Positions 41,844 to 53,188 are shown, counted from the stretch's first letter. The stretch is DNA of 64,000 nt from Flavobacterium phycosphaerae (GCF_010119235.1 NZ_JAAATZ010000001.1:1332501-1396500), one strand, 5' to 3'. A program made the numbers and translations. The notes: generated from the sequence alone by a model not told the origin.

Positions 41844-42770
41844 ATGAGCAACAAACAAAAATATACACAACTCATCAAAACCGAAGCCAAACGACTCGGC
41901 TTTTTGTCCTGTGGCATCTCCAAAGCCGGTTTTTTAGAAGAGGAAGCCCCTCGATTAGAGCATTGGCTTAAGCAAAATTACAATGGAGAAATGAGCTTTA
42001 TGGAAGACTACTTCGATAAGCGGTTAGACCCCACTTTATTGGTTGATGATTCTAAAAGTGTAATTTCACTTTTGCTCAACTATTACCCGCCTCAAGAACA
42101 GGTTGAAGGCAGTTATAAGATTTCGAAATATGCCTACGGAAAAGACTATCATAATGTCATCAAGAAAAAAATAAAGAAACTGCTAAATCATATCAAAGCC
42201 GAAATTGGAGATGTTTATGGTAGAGCTTTTGTTGATTTTGCACCGGTTATGGATAAAGCTTGGGCGGCCAAAAGCGGTTTAGGATGGATTGGGAAAAACA
42301 GTAATTTGTTGACGCAACAGGTTGGTTCTTTTTATTTTATTGCCGAACTGATTATCGACCTGGACTTAGAGTATGATAATGCCACCACAGATCATTGTGG
42401 TTCTTGCACTGCTTGTATTGATGCTTGCCCGACCCAGGCTATTGTTGCGCCTTATATAGTTGACGGCAGTAAATGCATTTCCTATTTCACCATTGAATTA
42501 CAAAATAATCTTCCTGCCGAAATGAAAGGCAAACTAGATGATTGGATGTTTGGCTGCGATATATGCCAAGATGTATGCCCGTGGAATAAATTTTCAAAAG
42601 CTCACAGCGAACCTTTATTTAAACCCTATCCGGAACTGCTTTCCTATACCAAAAAAGACTGGGAAGACATCACTCAGGAAACTTTTGAAAAAGTCTTTAC
42701 CAACTCGCCACTGAAACGAGCCAAACTGGACGGGTTAAAAAGAAATATTGATTTTCTGAAGCAAATTTAA
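41844..42770 (+). CDS. queG: Epoxyqueuosine reductase
   Basis: This 308-residue protein matches QueG: an N-terminal cobalamin-binding reductase domain, [19 protein letters not shown] near residues 137-156, and two 4Fe-4S motifs, [12 protein letters not shown] and [10 protein letters not shown]. It catalyses the last step of queuosine formation in tRNA. The Bacteroidota version is slightly shorter than E. coli QueG because the C-terminal HEAT-like part is reduced. Confidence 0.95.
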   Translation: MSNKQKYTQLIKTEAKRLGFLSCGISKAGFLEEEAPRLEHWLKQNYNGEMSFMEDYFDKRLDPTLLVDDSKSVISLLLNYYPPQEQVEGSYKISKYAYGKDYHNVIKKKIKKLLNHIKAEIGDVYGRAFVDFAPVMDKAWAAKSGLGWIGKNSNLLTQQVGSFYFIAELIIDLDLEYDNATTDHCGSCTACIDACPTQAIVAPYIVDGSKCISYFTIELQNNLPAEMKGKLDDWMFGCDICQDVCPWNKFSKAHSEPLFKPYPELLSYTKKDWEDITQETFEKVFTNSPLKRAKLDGLKRNIDFLKQI

Positions 42771-42846
42771 TGTTGAAAAAGAAACCCTTAAATATTTCAA
42801 TATTACAGCGAGTCTTCTACCTTTGTAACTCAAAGAAAAGTCTAAA

Positions 42847-45138
42847 ATGAATAAATACAGTAAACGAAGAGAAGCACTTTTATACCACGCCAAACCAACA
42901 CCGGGAAAGATTAAAGTGGTACCCACTAAAAAATATGCTACCCAAAGAGATTTGTCGTTGGCCTATTCGCCGGGAGTGGCCGAGCCTTGTTTAGAAATTG
43001 CTAAAGACGTTAACAACGTTTATAAATATACTTCAAAAGGTAACTTGGTTGCTGTTATAACCAACGGAACTGCGGTTTTAGGACTGGGAGATATCGGTCC
43101 CGAAGCTTCAAAACCGGTAATGGAAGGAAAGGCATTGCTATTCAAAATCTTTGCCGATATCGATGTTTTTGATATAGAGGTCGGTACCAAAGATATAGAA
43201 GAGTTTATCCAAACCGTAAAAAATATTGCGCCCACTTTTGGCGGAATCAACCTAGAAGACATCAAAGCTCCTGAATCCTTCGAAATCGAAAGACGTTTGG
43301 TAGAAGAACTGAATATTCCGGTGATGCACGATGATCAACACGGTACTGCTATTATTTCTTCTGCGGCATTGTTAAACGCACTTGAATTGGCTAAGAAAAA
43401 AACAACGGATATCAAAGTTGTGGTTTCCGGAGCAGGTTCAGCCGCTTTAGCTTGTGCCAATTTGTACATGCTGTTGGGGGTGAAAGCCGAAAATATTATC
43501 ATGTTCGATAAAGACGGAGTGCTTTCAAAAGACCGAACCGATTTGTCTGATTTGCAAAAAAAATATACTCACGGTAAAGCCGGGATTTCGCTCAAAGAAG
43601 CCTTAGTCAATGCCGATGTTTTCCTCGGATTATCGGCCGGTAATATACTTTCTCCGGAAATGCTTTTAGGCATGGCCAATGATCCTATAGTGTTTGCTAT
43701 GGCAAATCCTATTCCTGAAATTGATTACGATTTGGCTATTGCCACTCGAAAAGATATCATCATGGCTACCGGTCGCTCCGATCATCCTAATCAGGTGAAT
43801 AATGTACTTGGGTTTCCCTACATTTTCCGTGGTGCACTTGACGTGAGAGCTACCAAAATTAATGAAGAAATGAAAATGGCAGCCGTACACGCTTTGGCTG
43901 AACTGGCTAAAGAACCGGTGCCGGAACAGGTAAATATTGCCTATGGGGAAACCCGTTTGAATTTCGGAAAAGACTATATCATTCCCAAACCCTTTGACCC
44001 AAGATTAATTGCGGTAGTAGCGCCAGCTGTGGCGAAAGCGGCAATGAATTCGGGCGTAGCACTCCATCCGATTACCGATTGGGAAAAATATGAAGAAGAA
44101 TTACTAGAGCGTTTAGGTTCCGATAATAAAATGGTGCGTTTGCTTATGAACCGCGCTAAGACTGACCCGAAACGAGTTGTTTTTGCGGAAGCAGATCATT
44201 TGGATGTACTGAAAGCAGCACAGATTGCATACGAAGAAGGAATCGCTCGCCCTATACTTTTAGGAAACAGAGAGTTGATTTTAGAACTCAAAGAAGAATT
44301 AGGTTTTGATGCCGAAGTGCCCATCATAGATCCTAAAACAAAAGAAGAAGACAAACGCCGATTAAAGTACGGCGAAATCTATTGGAAGGCCCGTCAACGA
44401 AGAGGAATTTCGCAGTTAGATGCCCAACGATGGATGCGAGAACGCAATTATTTTGCGGCGATGATGGTTAATGAAGGCGATGCGGATGCGATGGTTTCAG
44501 GATATTCCCGAAGCTATCCGTCAACGGTGAAACCTTTGATGCAGTTAATTGGAAAAGCGCCCGGAATTACGTTGATTGCAACCACCAATATGATGATGAC
44601 CAATCGTGGTCCGATGTTTTTATCAGACACGGCCATCAACCCCAATCCGACAGCTGATGAATTGGCAAAAATTGCTTTGATGACCGCCAAAACCGCCAGA
44701 ATGTTTGGTATGGAGCCGGTGATTGCTATGGTGTCGTTTTCAAATTTTGGCTCTTCAGCGCATGAAAGTGCTTCCAAAGTAAGAGAAGCGGTAGCTTATT
44801 TGCATAAATATTATCCGGACTTAATTGTGGATGGAGAAATCCAAACCGATTTCGCCTTAAATCCGGAGATGTTGAAAGCTAAATTCCCGTTTTCAAAATT
44901 AGCCGGCAAGAAAGTAAATACCTTGATTTTTCCAAACCTGGAAGCGGCCAATATTACTTATAAATTGTTGAAAGAGCTTTACAAAGTTGATTCTGTAGGG
45001 CCTATTATGCTCGGTATGGAAAAAGCGGCACACATTTTTCAATTGGGAGCGAGTGTTGAAGAAATGGTGAATATGGTAGCCGTTTCGGTAGTAGATGCTC
45101 AGGAAAAGGAGAAAAGGAATAATATGCAAGCCAAATAG
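42847..45138 (+). CDS. maeB: NADP-dependent malic enzyme with C-terminal phosphotransacetylase domain
   Basis: This 763-residue protein is a MaeB-type fusion. The N-terminal malic enzyme part (about 1-430) contains SLAYSPGVAEPC, the Lys/Asp catalytic region in IKAPESFEIERRL and MHDDQHGTAIISSAALLNAL, and the NADP-binding VVVSGAGSAALACANLY. The C-terminal part (about 440-763) resembles phosphate acetyltransferase (EADHLDVLKAAQIAYEEGIA, AMVSGYSRSYPSTV) and in studied enzymes is regulatory rather than catalytic. It converts malate to pyruvate with NADPH. A -7 element TACCTTTG (42818-42825) precedes it. Confidence 0.95.
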   Translation: MNKYSKRREALLYHAKPTPGKIKVVPTKKYATQRDLSLAYSPGVAEPCLEIAKDVNNVYKYTSKGNLVAVITNGTAVLGLGDIGPEASKPVMEGKALLFKIFADIDVFDIEVGTKDIEEFIQTVKNIAPTFGGINLEDIKAPESFEIERRLVEELNIPVMHDDQHGTAIISSAALLNALELAKKKTTDIKVVVSGAGSAALACANLYMLLGVKAENIIMFDKDGVLSKDRTDLSDLQKKYTHGKAGISLKEALVNADVFLGLSAGNILSPEMLLGMANDPIVFAMANPIPEIDYDLAIATRKDIIMATGRSDHPNQVNNVLGFPYIFRGALDVRATKINEEMKMAAVHALAELAKEPVPEQVNIAYGETRLNFGKDYIIPKPFDPRLIAVVAPAVAKAAMNSGVALHPITDWEKYEEELLERLGSDNKMVRLLMNRAKTDPKRVVFAEADHLDVLKAAQIAYEEGIARPILLGNRELILELKEELGFDAEVPIIDPKTKEEDKRRLKYGEIYWKARQRRGISQLDAQRWMRERNYFAAMMVNEGDADAMVSGYSRSYPSTVKPLMQLIGKAPGITLIATTNMMMTNRGPMFLSDTAINPNPTADELAKIALMTAKTARMFGMEPVIAMVSFSNFGSSAHESASKVREAVAYLHKYYPDLIVDGEIQTDFALNPEMLKAKFPFSKLAGKKVNTLIFPNLEAANITYKLLKELYKVDSVGPIMLGMEKAAHIFQLGASVEEMVNMVAVSVVDAQEKEKRNNMQAK

Positions 45139-45173
45139 ATTTAGTAATATTATACAGATATAGCACTCAGACA

Positions 45174-45202
45174 TTGTCAATTAAAGAATTTTGCTATATT
45201 TG
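45174..45202 (+). promoter_or_regulatory. Promoter of ruvA-sprA
   Basis: A TTG at 45174-45176 and an exact -7 element TATATTTG (45195-45202), 18 nt apart, precede ruvA. sprA begins 4 nt after ruvA, so this is probably the promoter for both. Confidence 0.6.
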
Positions 45203-45221
45203 GAATTAGATTTCGAACAAA

Positions 45222-45803
45222 ATGATAGCACACATTCAAGGAAAATTAGTGGAAAAATCGCCTACAGAAGTCGTTATCGACTGCAATGGCGTTGGCTATC
45301 ATATCAATATTTCGCTGCATACTTTTTCGTTACTTCCCAATGCTGATTTTATTAAGTTGTTTACTCATCTCCAAATTAAGGAAGATGCTCATTCTTTGTT
45401 CGGTTTTGTCGAAAAATCAGAACGAGAATTATTCAAACTTTTGTTGTCGGTTTCAGGTATAGGCGCCAGTATTGCCAGAACGATGCTGTCTTCCTTAGAT
45501 CCGAAACAAATCATTCAGGCCATTGGCAGCGGCGATGTTGGCACCATTCAATCGATTAAGGGAATTGGAGGTAAAACAGCCCAACGCGTCATTTTGGATT
45601 TAAAGGACAAAGTGTTAAAAATCTATGATTTAAGCGAAATATCGACGTCACAACACAATATTAATCGAGAAGAATCGTTATCTGCTTTGGAGGTTTTGGG
45701 TTATATCAGAAAGAATGCAGAAAAGGTGGTGGATAAAATCATCAAAGACAACCCAGAAGCAACCGTTGAAACAATTATCAAACAAGCATTAAAAAATTTA
45801 TAA
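45222..45803 (+). CDS. ruvA: Holliday junction branch migration protein RuvA
   Basis: This 193-residue protein has the N-terminal OB fold (MIAHIQGKLVEKSPTEVVIDCNGVGYHI in two strands), tandem helix-hairpin-helix motifs (LLSVSGIGASIARTML and IKGIGGKTAQRVILDL), and the C-terminal RuvB-interacting helices (EALSALEVLGY-type stretch, here ESLSALEVLGYI). It binds Holliday junctions and loads RuvB. Its stop is 3 bp before the TTG start of sprA, a linkage also known in other flavobacteria. Confidence 0.97.
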   Translation: MIAHIQGKLVEKSPTEVVIDCNGVGYHINISLHTFSLLPNADFIKLFTHLQIKEDAHSLFGFVEKSERELFKLLLSVSGIGASIARTMLSSLDPKQIIQAIGSGDVGTIQSIKGIGGKTAQRVILDLKDKVLKIYDLSEISTSQHNINREESLSALEVLGYIRKNAEKVVDKIIKDNPEATVETIIKQALKNL

Positions 45804-45806
45804 TTC

Positions 45807-48800
45807 TTGGAAACACTATACGCGACAAAATCATTTTTAAACCTAAAAAGAATACTTTTTGTACTAGTCTTATTGCTTAGCGCTACGACTTTTGCACAGG
45901 TAAATCCAACGGTTGTTGACAGCACGGGCTATTCAAAAGGGAAAGTAGAAATTAAAAACCCGAATAGCATTCTCAATGCTTATACTTACGACCCGGCTAC
46001 TGACCGATACATATATTCCAGCACTTTTGAAGGGTTTAATATCAACTATCCCATTATTTTAACGCCCAAAGAATACGAAGAATTAGTATTGCGTGAGTCG
46101 ATGCGTGATTATTTTAAGAAAAAATCGGATGCCATCGACGGAAAAAAAGACGGAAGTGAAGCCGCTAAAAAAGATTTGTTGCCAAGATATTATGTGAATT
46201 CCGGTTTCTTTGAAACTATTTTTGGAGGCAATACCATTGATGTAAAACCCACCGGTTCAGTTGAAATGGATTTGGGTTTACGCTATACCAAGCAAGATAA
46301 TCCGGCCCTTTCACCCAGGAACAGAGCGCAGACCACTTTCGATTTTAATCAAAGAATCAGCATGAGTTTGATGGGAAAAGTAGGGACCCGACTGAGCGTA
46401 AATGCTAATTATGACACCCAGTCTACTTTTGCTTTTCAAAATCTTATTAAATTAGAATACGCCCCGACAGAAGATGATATCATTCAGAAAATTGAGGTCG
46501 GAAACGTGAGCATGCCATTGACGAATTCGTTAATTCGGGGAGCTCAAAGTTTGTTTGGAGTTAAAGCCCAATTGCAATTCGGAAAGACTACCGTAACCGG
46601 CGTGTTCTCGGAACAAAAATCACAAACCAAATCGGTTACAGCACAAGGCGGTGGCACCATACAGGATTTTGAATTGTTTGCATTAGACTACGATAATGAC
46701 AGACACTTTTTCTTATCCCAATACTTCAGAAACAAATATGACGAAGCCTTACGAAGATACCCGTTTATTGACAGCCGCGTCCAAATTACCCGTATCGAAG
46801 TTTGGATTACCAACAAACAAAACCGTGTTACCAATACGAACAACAACTTAAGAAATATTATTGCGCTTCAGGATTTAGGTGAAGCTCAATTAACAGGGCT
46901 TACGGACCAACAAGTAGTGGCCGTCGACCCAACACAAATAACCGCTAATAACTTCTTCCTTGGCACGGCTACAGATACGCCAACCAACAACACCAATAAT
47001 AAATACGACCCGGCTTTAATTATAGCCGGAGGCGGATTGCTTAAGCCTGAAATTAGAGATATAGTTACGTCGAGTATTGGATTTAATAATGTGGTGGATG
47101 AGGGTACCGATTATTCCAAATTAGAAAATGCCCGAAAATTAACGGCCAATGAATTTACCTTTCATCCGCAATTGGGATACATTTCGTTGCAACAACGATT
47201 GGCTAATGATGAAGTGTTAGCCGTAGCTTACCAATATACCATTGGTGATAAAGTGTATCAGGTGGGAGAATTCGGAACAGACGGAGTTGACGCCACAGTG
47301 GTAGACAATACCAATCCGTCAAATCAGACGGTGTCTTCGCAAAGTTTGATTTTAAAAATGCTGAAAAGTAATTTGACCAACGTTCAAAAACCGGTTTGGA
47401 ACCTGATGATGAAAAACATCTACCAAATTCCCGGGGCGTTTCAATTGCAACAAGAAGATTTTAAATTCAACATTCTTTACACCGATCCTTCTCCTTTAAA
47501 TTATATTACACCTTATAAAGATCCTTCCGGAAACATTCCGTTGCAGCTTCCTGCCAATGTAGCCGAAACCGCTTTGTTAAAAGTATTTAATGTAGATAAA
47601 CTGAATTACAATAATGACCCACAGGATGGGGGTGATGGTTTCTTCGATTTTTTACCGGGCTTAACAGTTGACCAACAAAACGGAAGAATAATTTTCACCA
47701 CGGTAGAGCCTTTCGGTAAATTCTTGTTTGACAAATTAAAAAACCTGCCGACTGAGAATTATTACGAAGATTATAATGCAGACCAAATTGCAACCACCAA
47801 TACCTTTAACCCTAATCAGGCTAAATATGTTTTTCGTGAAATGTACCGAAGAACGCCGGCTGCAGCTTTACAGGATGCTACAAGAAATAAATTTCAATTA
47901 AAAGGAAGATTCAAATCAGTAGGCGGTGACGGTATTCCGATTGGGGCCTATAACGTACCAAGAGGTTCTGTTGTTGTTACAGCCGGAGGAAGAGTTTTAC
48001 AAGAAGGAATTGATTATAGTGTAAATTATCAGGCAGGAAGAGTGCAAATTTTAGATCCGTCTCTTCAGGCATCTAATACTCCCATTCAGGTTTCCGTTGA
48101 AAATAATTCTGCGTTCGGACAACAAACCAGACGATTCATGGGGGTTAATGTTGAGCATAAATTCTCAGACAAATTGTTGCTTGGTGCTACTTTCATAAAA
48201 ATGACCGAGCGACCTTTTACCAGTAAATCCAATTACGGACAAGAGTCGGTTAACAATACAATCTTCGGTTTTAATGGAGCCTATTCTACAGAAGTGCCTT
48301 TCCTAACCCGATTGGTAAACAAACTGCCAAACGTTGATACCGATGCACCTTCTAATTTTTCTTTAAGAGGTGAAATTGCGTTCTTAAAACCGGATACGCC
48401 AAAGCAAGACCGTTTTGAAGGCGAATCAACCGTATATGTTGATGATTTTGAAGGGTCGCAAACCACTATTGACATGCGTTCTCCTTTGTCATGGAGTTTG
48501 TCCAGTGTTCCAAAATGGCAGGCCGATGCGAATTATAATGACTTTGGAGCCTTAGCCGCTGATAGAACTTACGGATACAAAAGAGCCAAACTGAGTTGGT
48601 ACAGCATAGATCCAACCATTTATGTTCAAACGCCGGGAGATATTTCAGACGATGATTTATCTTTAAATAGTACCCGAAGAGTTTTCAGCAAAGAGTTATT
48701 CCCGAATTTAGATGTTCCTATCGGACAATCACAAGTAATCAACACTTTAGATTTATCTTTTTATCCTAACGAAAGAGGTCCTTATAACTTTAACCCTCAA

Positions 48801-51800
48801 GCGCTTAGTCCAACAGGATTTACCACGCCGGAAGATAATTTTGGAGGGATAATGCGACCAATTAACTCGACTAATTTTGAGCAAAGTAACGTAGAATATA
48901 TTCAATTTTGGGTGTTAGATCCATATACCGACCCGGATCCGGCGGGACAGGCTGACCCTAACAATGTCGGAAAAATTTATTTTGACCTTGGAGAAATCTC
49001 CGAAGACGTACTTAAAGATGAACGCAAGCAATACGAAAATGGATTGCCTCAAGATGTTACTTCACAAACCTTAACCAGTTCAACGGTTTGGGGGAAAGTG
49101 CCTTCTTCACAATCGCTAATCTATGCTTTTGACGCTGACGGTTCCAATAGAGCAGCACAAGATATCGGTTTTGATGGGGTAAATGATGACGCTGAAAGAG
49201 CTTTATTGGCAGGGCCTGAGTCAGGATTTGCTGCTTTGACCGACCCAGCAGGGGATAATTACCAATATTTTTTAAACGCTTCAGGTAGTGTTTTTGATCG
49301 TTACAAAAATTACAATGGTGTTGAAGGCAATTCACCAGTTGGAGTTTCAGATAACAATCGAGGTTCAACAACGCTTCCTGATGTAGAAGATATTAACCGT
49401 GACAATACCATGAATACCGTTAATGCTTATTACGAATACGGCATTGACATTAAACCAGGCATGATATCCGGAACCAATTTTATTACCGATGTGGTACCGG
49501 TTGATAAAATTCCGTTACCAAATGGAGATCTTGGTTCGGCGAAATGGATTCAATTTAAAATACCGGTAACTACTCCTTTAAAGAAAACGATTGGAAGTAT
49601 TTCGGATTTCCGTTCCATCCGTTTTATGAGAGTCTTTATGACCGGATTTACTAAGCCAATCACCGTACGTTTCGGAGCTTTGGATTTAGTACGTGGCGAA
49701 TGGAGACGTTATGACAATACCTTACAGGCCAGTGATCCTAATCCGGCTGATGATGATACCAACTTAGATGTACTTTCGGTTAATATACAGGAAAATTCTA
49801 AAAGAGACCCTATTCCTTATGTGACTCCACCGGGCGTAGTTAGAGAACAAATAGCAAGCAACAACCAGATAATCAATCAAAATGAGCAATCCTTGTCGTT
49901 AAGAATTTCTCAAGGTGGTTTGGAAAAAGGAGATTCAAGAGCTGTTTTCAAAAACGTGAGCGTAGATATGCGTCAATACAACAAACTGAAAATGTTCTTG
50001 CATGCCGAGGCATTAAAAACGGACACATCTCCTCTGACAGATAATCAAATGTCAGCTTTCATTCGTTTTGGTAATGATTTTACCAGCAATTATTATGAAG
50101 TTGAAATTCCGCTAAAAGTATCGCCGTTGACCTCAAAAACACAAACAGAGATTTGGCCGGAAATAAATGAAATCGATTTACCAACTGCTTTATTAACGCA
50201 ATTAAAAGTAATTGCCATGAGTGCCCCTTCTACTGATTTTGTCGATGGAGTGCTTTACAAAGATGATTTCGAGTTAGACCCTTCGTTAGCTTCAAATACG
50301 TCCCGCGGTTCATTGCGTTTAGCCATAAAAGGAACGCCTAACTTTGGTTTAGTCAGAACTCTTATGGTAGGGGTCAGAAACAGAAATAATAACGACCCGA
50401 TACGAGGAGAAGTTTGGTTCAACGAATTGCGTTTGGCCGATATGAACAATAAAGGCGGTATGGCTGCGGTATTGAATATGGATACCAATATGGCCGATTT
50501 TGCTACCATTTCGGCTACCGGAAGAAAGAGCACCATAGGTTTTGGAGCTTTGGAACAAGGACCGCAAGAACGAAGCAGAGAAGATACCCAACAATACAAC
50601 ATAGTAACCAATATCAGCTTAGGTAAATTATTGCCGAAAAAATGGGGAATCAATTTGCCGTTCAATTATGCAATCGGCGAGGAAACCATTACACCGGAAT
50701 ATGATCCGTTCAATCAGGATATCAGATTACAACAGTTGTTAGACAATACACCAAGCAGCGCTGAAAAAGATAATATCAAAAACAGAGCAGTTGATTATAC
50801 TAAAAGAAAAAGCATCAATTTTATTGGGGTTAAAAAAGAAAGAAGTCAGGATCAAAAACAACATATTTATGATCCGGAAAACTTAACGCTTTCGTATTCC
50901 TTCAATCAGGTAGAAAAACACAATTATGAAATTGAAAGTTACCTTGATCAGCAAGTAAGCACCAGTGTTGATTATACCTTTGCTTTCCAACCGAAACCGG
51001 TAGAACCGTTCAAGAAAAGCAAGTATTTTAAGAAAAGCGACTATTGGAAATTGTTGAGCGATTTTAACTTTAATTACCTGCCGACCAACATTTCTTTCAG
51101 CACCAACATCATCAGACAATACAACAGACAACAGTTCAGACAGGTTGATGTTATAGGATTGCCGTTGGATCCTTTGTTCAGAAGAAACTATATGTTTAAC
51201 TACCAATACGGATTCAATTATAATTTGACTAAATCTTTAAAAGTAAATTATACCGCTGCCACCCACAACATCGTCAGAAGTTATTTGAATGAGGATAATA
51301 TTCCGGATAACAGCTACACACTTTGGACCGATTTCTGGAATATTGGTACACCAAATCAACACAACCAACAAATCGTGGTGAATTATGATTTACCAATCAA
51401 TAAGATTCCGGCCTTAGCTTTTGTGAAATCAAGTTATACTTATACGGGAGATTATAATTGGCAAAGTGCCTCGTTGCAGTTGAGAACCATTGAGTCAACG
51501 GATGGAACCAAATACAATTTAGGAAACACTATTCAGAATTCAAGCTCTCACAAGTTGAATGCTACGTTCAACATGGAGACTTTCTATAAGTATGTCGGAT
51601 TAGGTAAAAAACCAAAAGCGGCTCCGGCAAAACCGGCAGCTTTACCAAAACCGGGCGAAAAAATTACCACTGCTAAAACACAACCGGCAGCTTCTTCAAA
51701 TGTCTTCCTTGATGGATTAAAAGGCGTGTTGACCAGTGTTAAAAATATTCAGGTTAATTATACCCAAAACGAAGGAACGGTACTGCCGGGATTCCTTCCG

Positions 51801-53111
51801 GGCTTAGGCTTCTTCGGTTCTACTAAACCGTCTTTAGGATTTGTATTCGGAGCTCAGGACGACGTTCGTTATGAAGCGGCTAAAAGAGGCTGGTTGACGA
51901 CTTACCCGAATTTTAACCAAAACTACACACAGGTAGTTACCAAAACGCTCGATTTTACAGCCAATATGGATTTATTCCCGGACTTTAAAATTGATTTTAC
52001 AGCCAACAGAACGTATGCCGATAGTTATTCGGAACAATATGATGTTGACCCAATCACCAGTAGATACAATTCGAGATCACCTTATACAACTGGAAACTTC
52101 GCGATATCTACTGTGATGTTGAAATCTTCTTTTAAACGAAGTGATGAAAACGGATCTTCGACTTTTGATGAGTTCAGAAACAACCGAATCATTGTTGCCA
52201 ACCGATTGGCCACTCAATATTATGGAGGCTCAGGTTTCCCTACGGATGCTGAGGGCTATCCTGTAGGATTTGGTAAAAACAGTCAAGCGGTATTAATTCC
52301 GTCCTTATTAGCCGCTTATACCGGAATGGGTGTTGGTATGCTTGATGGTACCGGTTTCAAATTTGATGAGGCCACAAGCACAAGAGCCAAAAGCATTTCG
52401 TTGGATGCCTTCCGTAACATTCCCGTTCCAAACTGGACAATCAAGTACAGCGGATTGATGCGTTACAAATTCTTTAAAGATACCTTCAAACGTTTCTCTA
52501 TTCAGCACGCTTACCGCGCGTCGTATACCATTAACTCTTTCCGTTCTAATTTTGATTATGACAAAAATCCGGGCGGCATTGATCCGAATACCGGAAATGT
52601 GTACAACAAAATTATCATCGGTAACATCAACTTAGTGGAGCAATTCAATCCGTTAATCCGTTTTGATTTTGAAATGAAAAACTCGTTCAAGTTCTTGGCC
52701 GAAATGAAAAAAGACCGAAGCTTATCGATGAGTTTTGACAATAACTTGCTGACCGAAGTACAAGGTAAAGAATTTATAGTAGGATTAGGCTATCGCTTTA
52801 AAGACGTAATCTTCTCTTCAAAATTGGCTGACAATCCAACCGGAATTATCAAAAGTGATTTGAATGTTAAAATTGATTTCTCCCTACGAAATAATAAAAC
52901 CATTGTAAGGTATTTGGATTATAACAACAATCAATTGGGTGGCGGACAAAACATTTGGTCAGCCAAATTAACAGCGGATTATTCGTTGAGTAAAAACCTA
53001 ACGGCTATTTTCTTCTACGACCATTCGTTCTCAAAACCGGTTATTTCAACATCATTCCCGTTAACCAACATCCGAACCGGATTTACTATGCGATATAATT
53101 TTGGAAATTAA
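45807..53111 (+). CDS. sprA: SprA, outer membrane translocon component of the type IX secretion/gliding system
   Basis: This 2434-residue protein is SprA (SOV in Porphyromonas). The start is TTG at 45807, because no ATG precedes the signal peptide (NLKRILFVLVLLLSATTFAQ, cleavage near residue 30) and the next Met is about residue 98. The mature protein is a huge beta-rich outer membrane protein. Characteristic stretches include GGNTIDVKPTGSVEMDLGLRY, VYVDDFEGSQTTIDMRSPLSW and YFKKSDYWKLLSDFNFNYLP, with a C-terminal beta-strand ending FTMRYNFGN. A Pro/Ala/Lys-rich insert lies near residues 1935-1965. SprA forms the channel for type IX secretion, needed for gliding adhesin export. The start codon is 3 bp after ruvA. 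Confidence 0.97.
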   Translation: METLYATKSFLNLKRILFVLVLLLSATTFAQVNPTVVDSTGYSKGKVEIKNPNSILNAYTYDPATDRYIYSSTFEGFNINYPIILTPKEYEELVLRESMRDYFKKKSDAIDGKKDGSEAAKKDLLPRYYVNSGFFETIFGGNTIDVKPTGSVEMDLGLRYTKQDNPALSPRNRAQTTFDFNQRISMSLMGKVGTRLSVNANYDTQSTFAFQNLIKLEYAPTEDDIIQKIEVGNVSMPLTNSLIRGAQSLFGVKAQLQFGKTTVTGVFSEQKSQTKSVTAQGGGTIQDFELFALDYDNDRHFFLSQYFRNKYDEALRRYPFIDSRVQITRIEVWITNKQNRVTNTNNNLRNIIALQDLGEAQLTGLTDQQVVAVDPTQITANNFFLGTATDTPTNNTNNKYDPALIIAGGGLLKPEIRDIVTSSIGFNNVVDEGTDYSKLENARKLTANEFTFHPQLGYISLQQRLANDEVLAVAYQYTIGDKVYQVGEFGTDGVDATVVDNTNPSNQTVSSQSLILKMLKSNLTNVQKPVWNLMMKNIYQIPGAFQLQQEDFKFNILYTDPSPLNYITPYKDPSGNIPLQLPANVAETALLKVFNVDKLNYNNDPQDGGDGFFDFLPGLTVDQQNGRIIFTTVEPFGKFLFDKLKNLPTENYYEDYNADQIATTNTFNPNQAKYVFREMYRRTPAAALQDATRNKFQLKGRFKSVGGDGIPIGAYNVPRGSVVVTAGGRVLQEGIDYSVNYQAGRVQILDPSLQASNTPIQVSVENNSAFGQQTRRFMGVNVEHKFSDKLLLGATFIKMTERPFTSKSNYGQESVNNTIFGFNGAYSTEVPFLTRLVNKLPNVDTDAPSNFSLRGEIAFLKPDTPKQDRFEGESTVYVDDFEGSQTTIDMRSPLSWSLSSVPKWQADANYNDFGALAADRTYGYKRAKLSWYSIDPTIYVQTPGDISDDDLSLNSTRRVFSKELFPNLDVPIGQSQVINTLDLSFYPNERGPYNFNPQALSPTGFTTPEDNFGGIMRPINSTNFEQSNVEYIQFWVLDPYTDPDPAGQADPNNVGKIYFDLGEISEDVLKDERKQYENGLPQDVTSQTLTSSTVWGKVPSSQSLIYAFDADGSNRAAQDIGFDGVNDDAERALLAGPESGFAALTDPAGDNYQYFLNASGSVFDRYKNYNGVEGNSPVGVSDNNRGSTTLPDVEDINRDNTMNTVNAYYEYGIDIKPGMISGTNFITDVVPVDKIPLPNGDLGSAKWIQFKIPVTTPLKKTIGSISDFRSIRFMRVFMTGFTKPITVRFGALDLVRGEWRRYDNTLQASDPNPADDDTNLDVLSVNIQENSKRDPIPYVTPPGVVREQIASNNQIINQNEQSLSLRISQGGLEKGDSRAVFKNVSVDMRQYNKLKMFLHAEALKTDTSPLTDNQMSAFIRFGNDFTSNYYEVEIPLKVSPLTSKTQTEIWPEINEIDLPTALLTQLKVIAMSAPSTDFVDGVLYKDDFELDPSLASNTSRGSLRLAIKGTPNFGLVRTLMVGVRNRNNNDPIRGEVWFNELRLADMNNKGGMAAVLNMDTNMADFATISATGRKSTIGFGALEQGPQERSREDTQQYNIVTNISLGKLLPKKWGINLPFNYAIGEETITPEYDPFNQDIRLQQLLDNTPSSAEKDNIKNRAVDYTKRKSINFIGVKKERSQDQKQHIYDPENLTLSYSFNQVEKHNYEIESYLDQQVSTSVDYTFAFQPKPVEPFKKSKYFKKSDYWKLLSDFNFNYLPTNISFSTNIIRQYNRQQFRQVDVIGLPLDPLFRRNYMFNYQYGFNYNLTKSLKVNYTAATHNIVRSYLNEDNIPDNSYTLWTDFWNIGTPNQHNQQIVVNYDLPINKIPALAFVKSSYTYTGDYNWQSASLQLRTIESTDGTKYNLGNTIQNSSSHKLNATFNMETFYKYVGLGKKPKAAPAKPAALPKPGEKITTAKTQPAASSNVFLDGLKGVLTSVKNIQVNYTQNEGTVLPGFLPGLGFFGSTKPSLGFVFGAQDDVRYEAAKRGWLTTYPNFNQNYTQVVTKTLDFTANMDLFPDFKIDFTANRTYADSYSEQYDVDPITSRYNSRSPYTTGNFAISTVMLKSSFKRSDENGSSTFDEFRNNRIIVANRLATQYYGGSGFPTDAEGYPVGFGKNSQAVLIPSLLAAYTGMGVGMLDGTGFKFDEATSTRAKSISLDAFRNIPVPNWTIKYSGLMRYKFFKDTFKRFSIQHAYRASYTINSFRSNFDYDKNPGGIDPNTGNVYNKIIIGNINLVEQFNPLIRFDFEMKNSFKFLAEMKKDRSLSMSFDNNLLTEVQGKEFIVGLGYRFKDVIFSSKLADNPTGIIKSDLNVKIDFSLRNNKTIVRYLDYNNNQLGGGQNIWSAKLTADYSLSKNLTAIFFYDHSFSKPVISTSFPLTNIRTGFTMRYNFGN

Positions 53112-53188
53112 CTAAAGTTTTGACCCAATCTTTTTAATAATCTGTATAGAAATTATACTTTTGGAGAAAATTAATAAACAACAAACTA

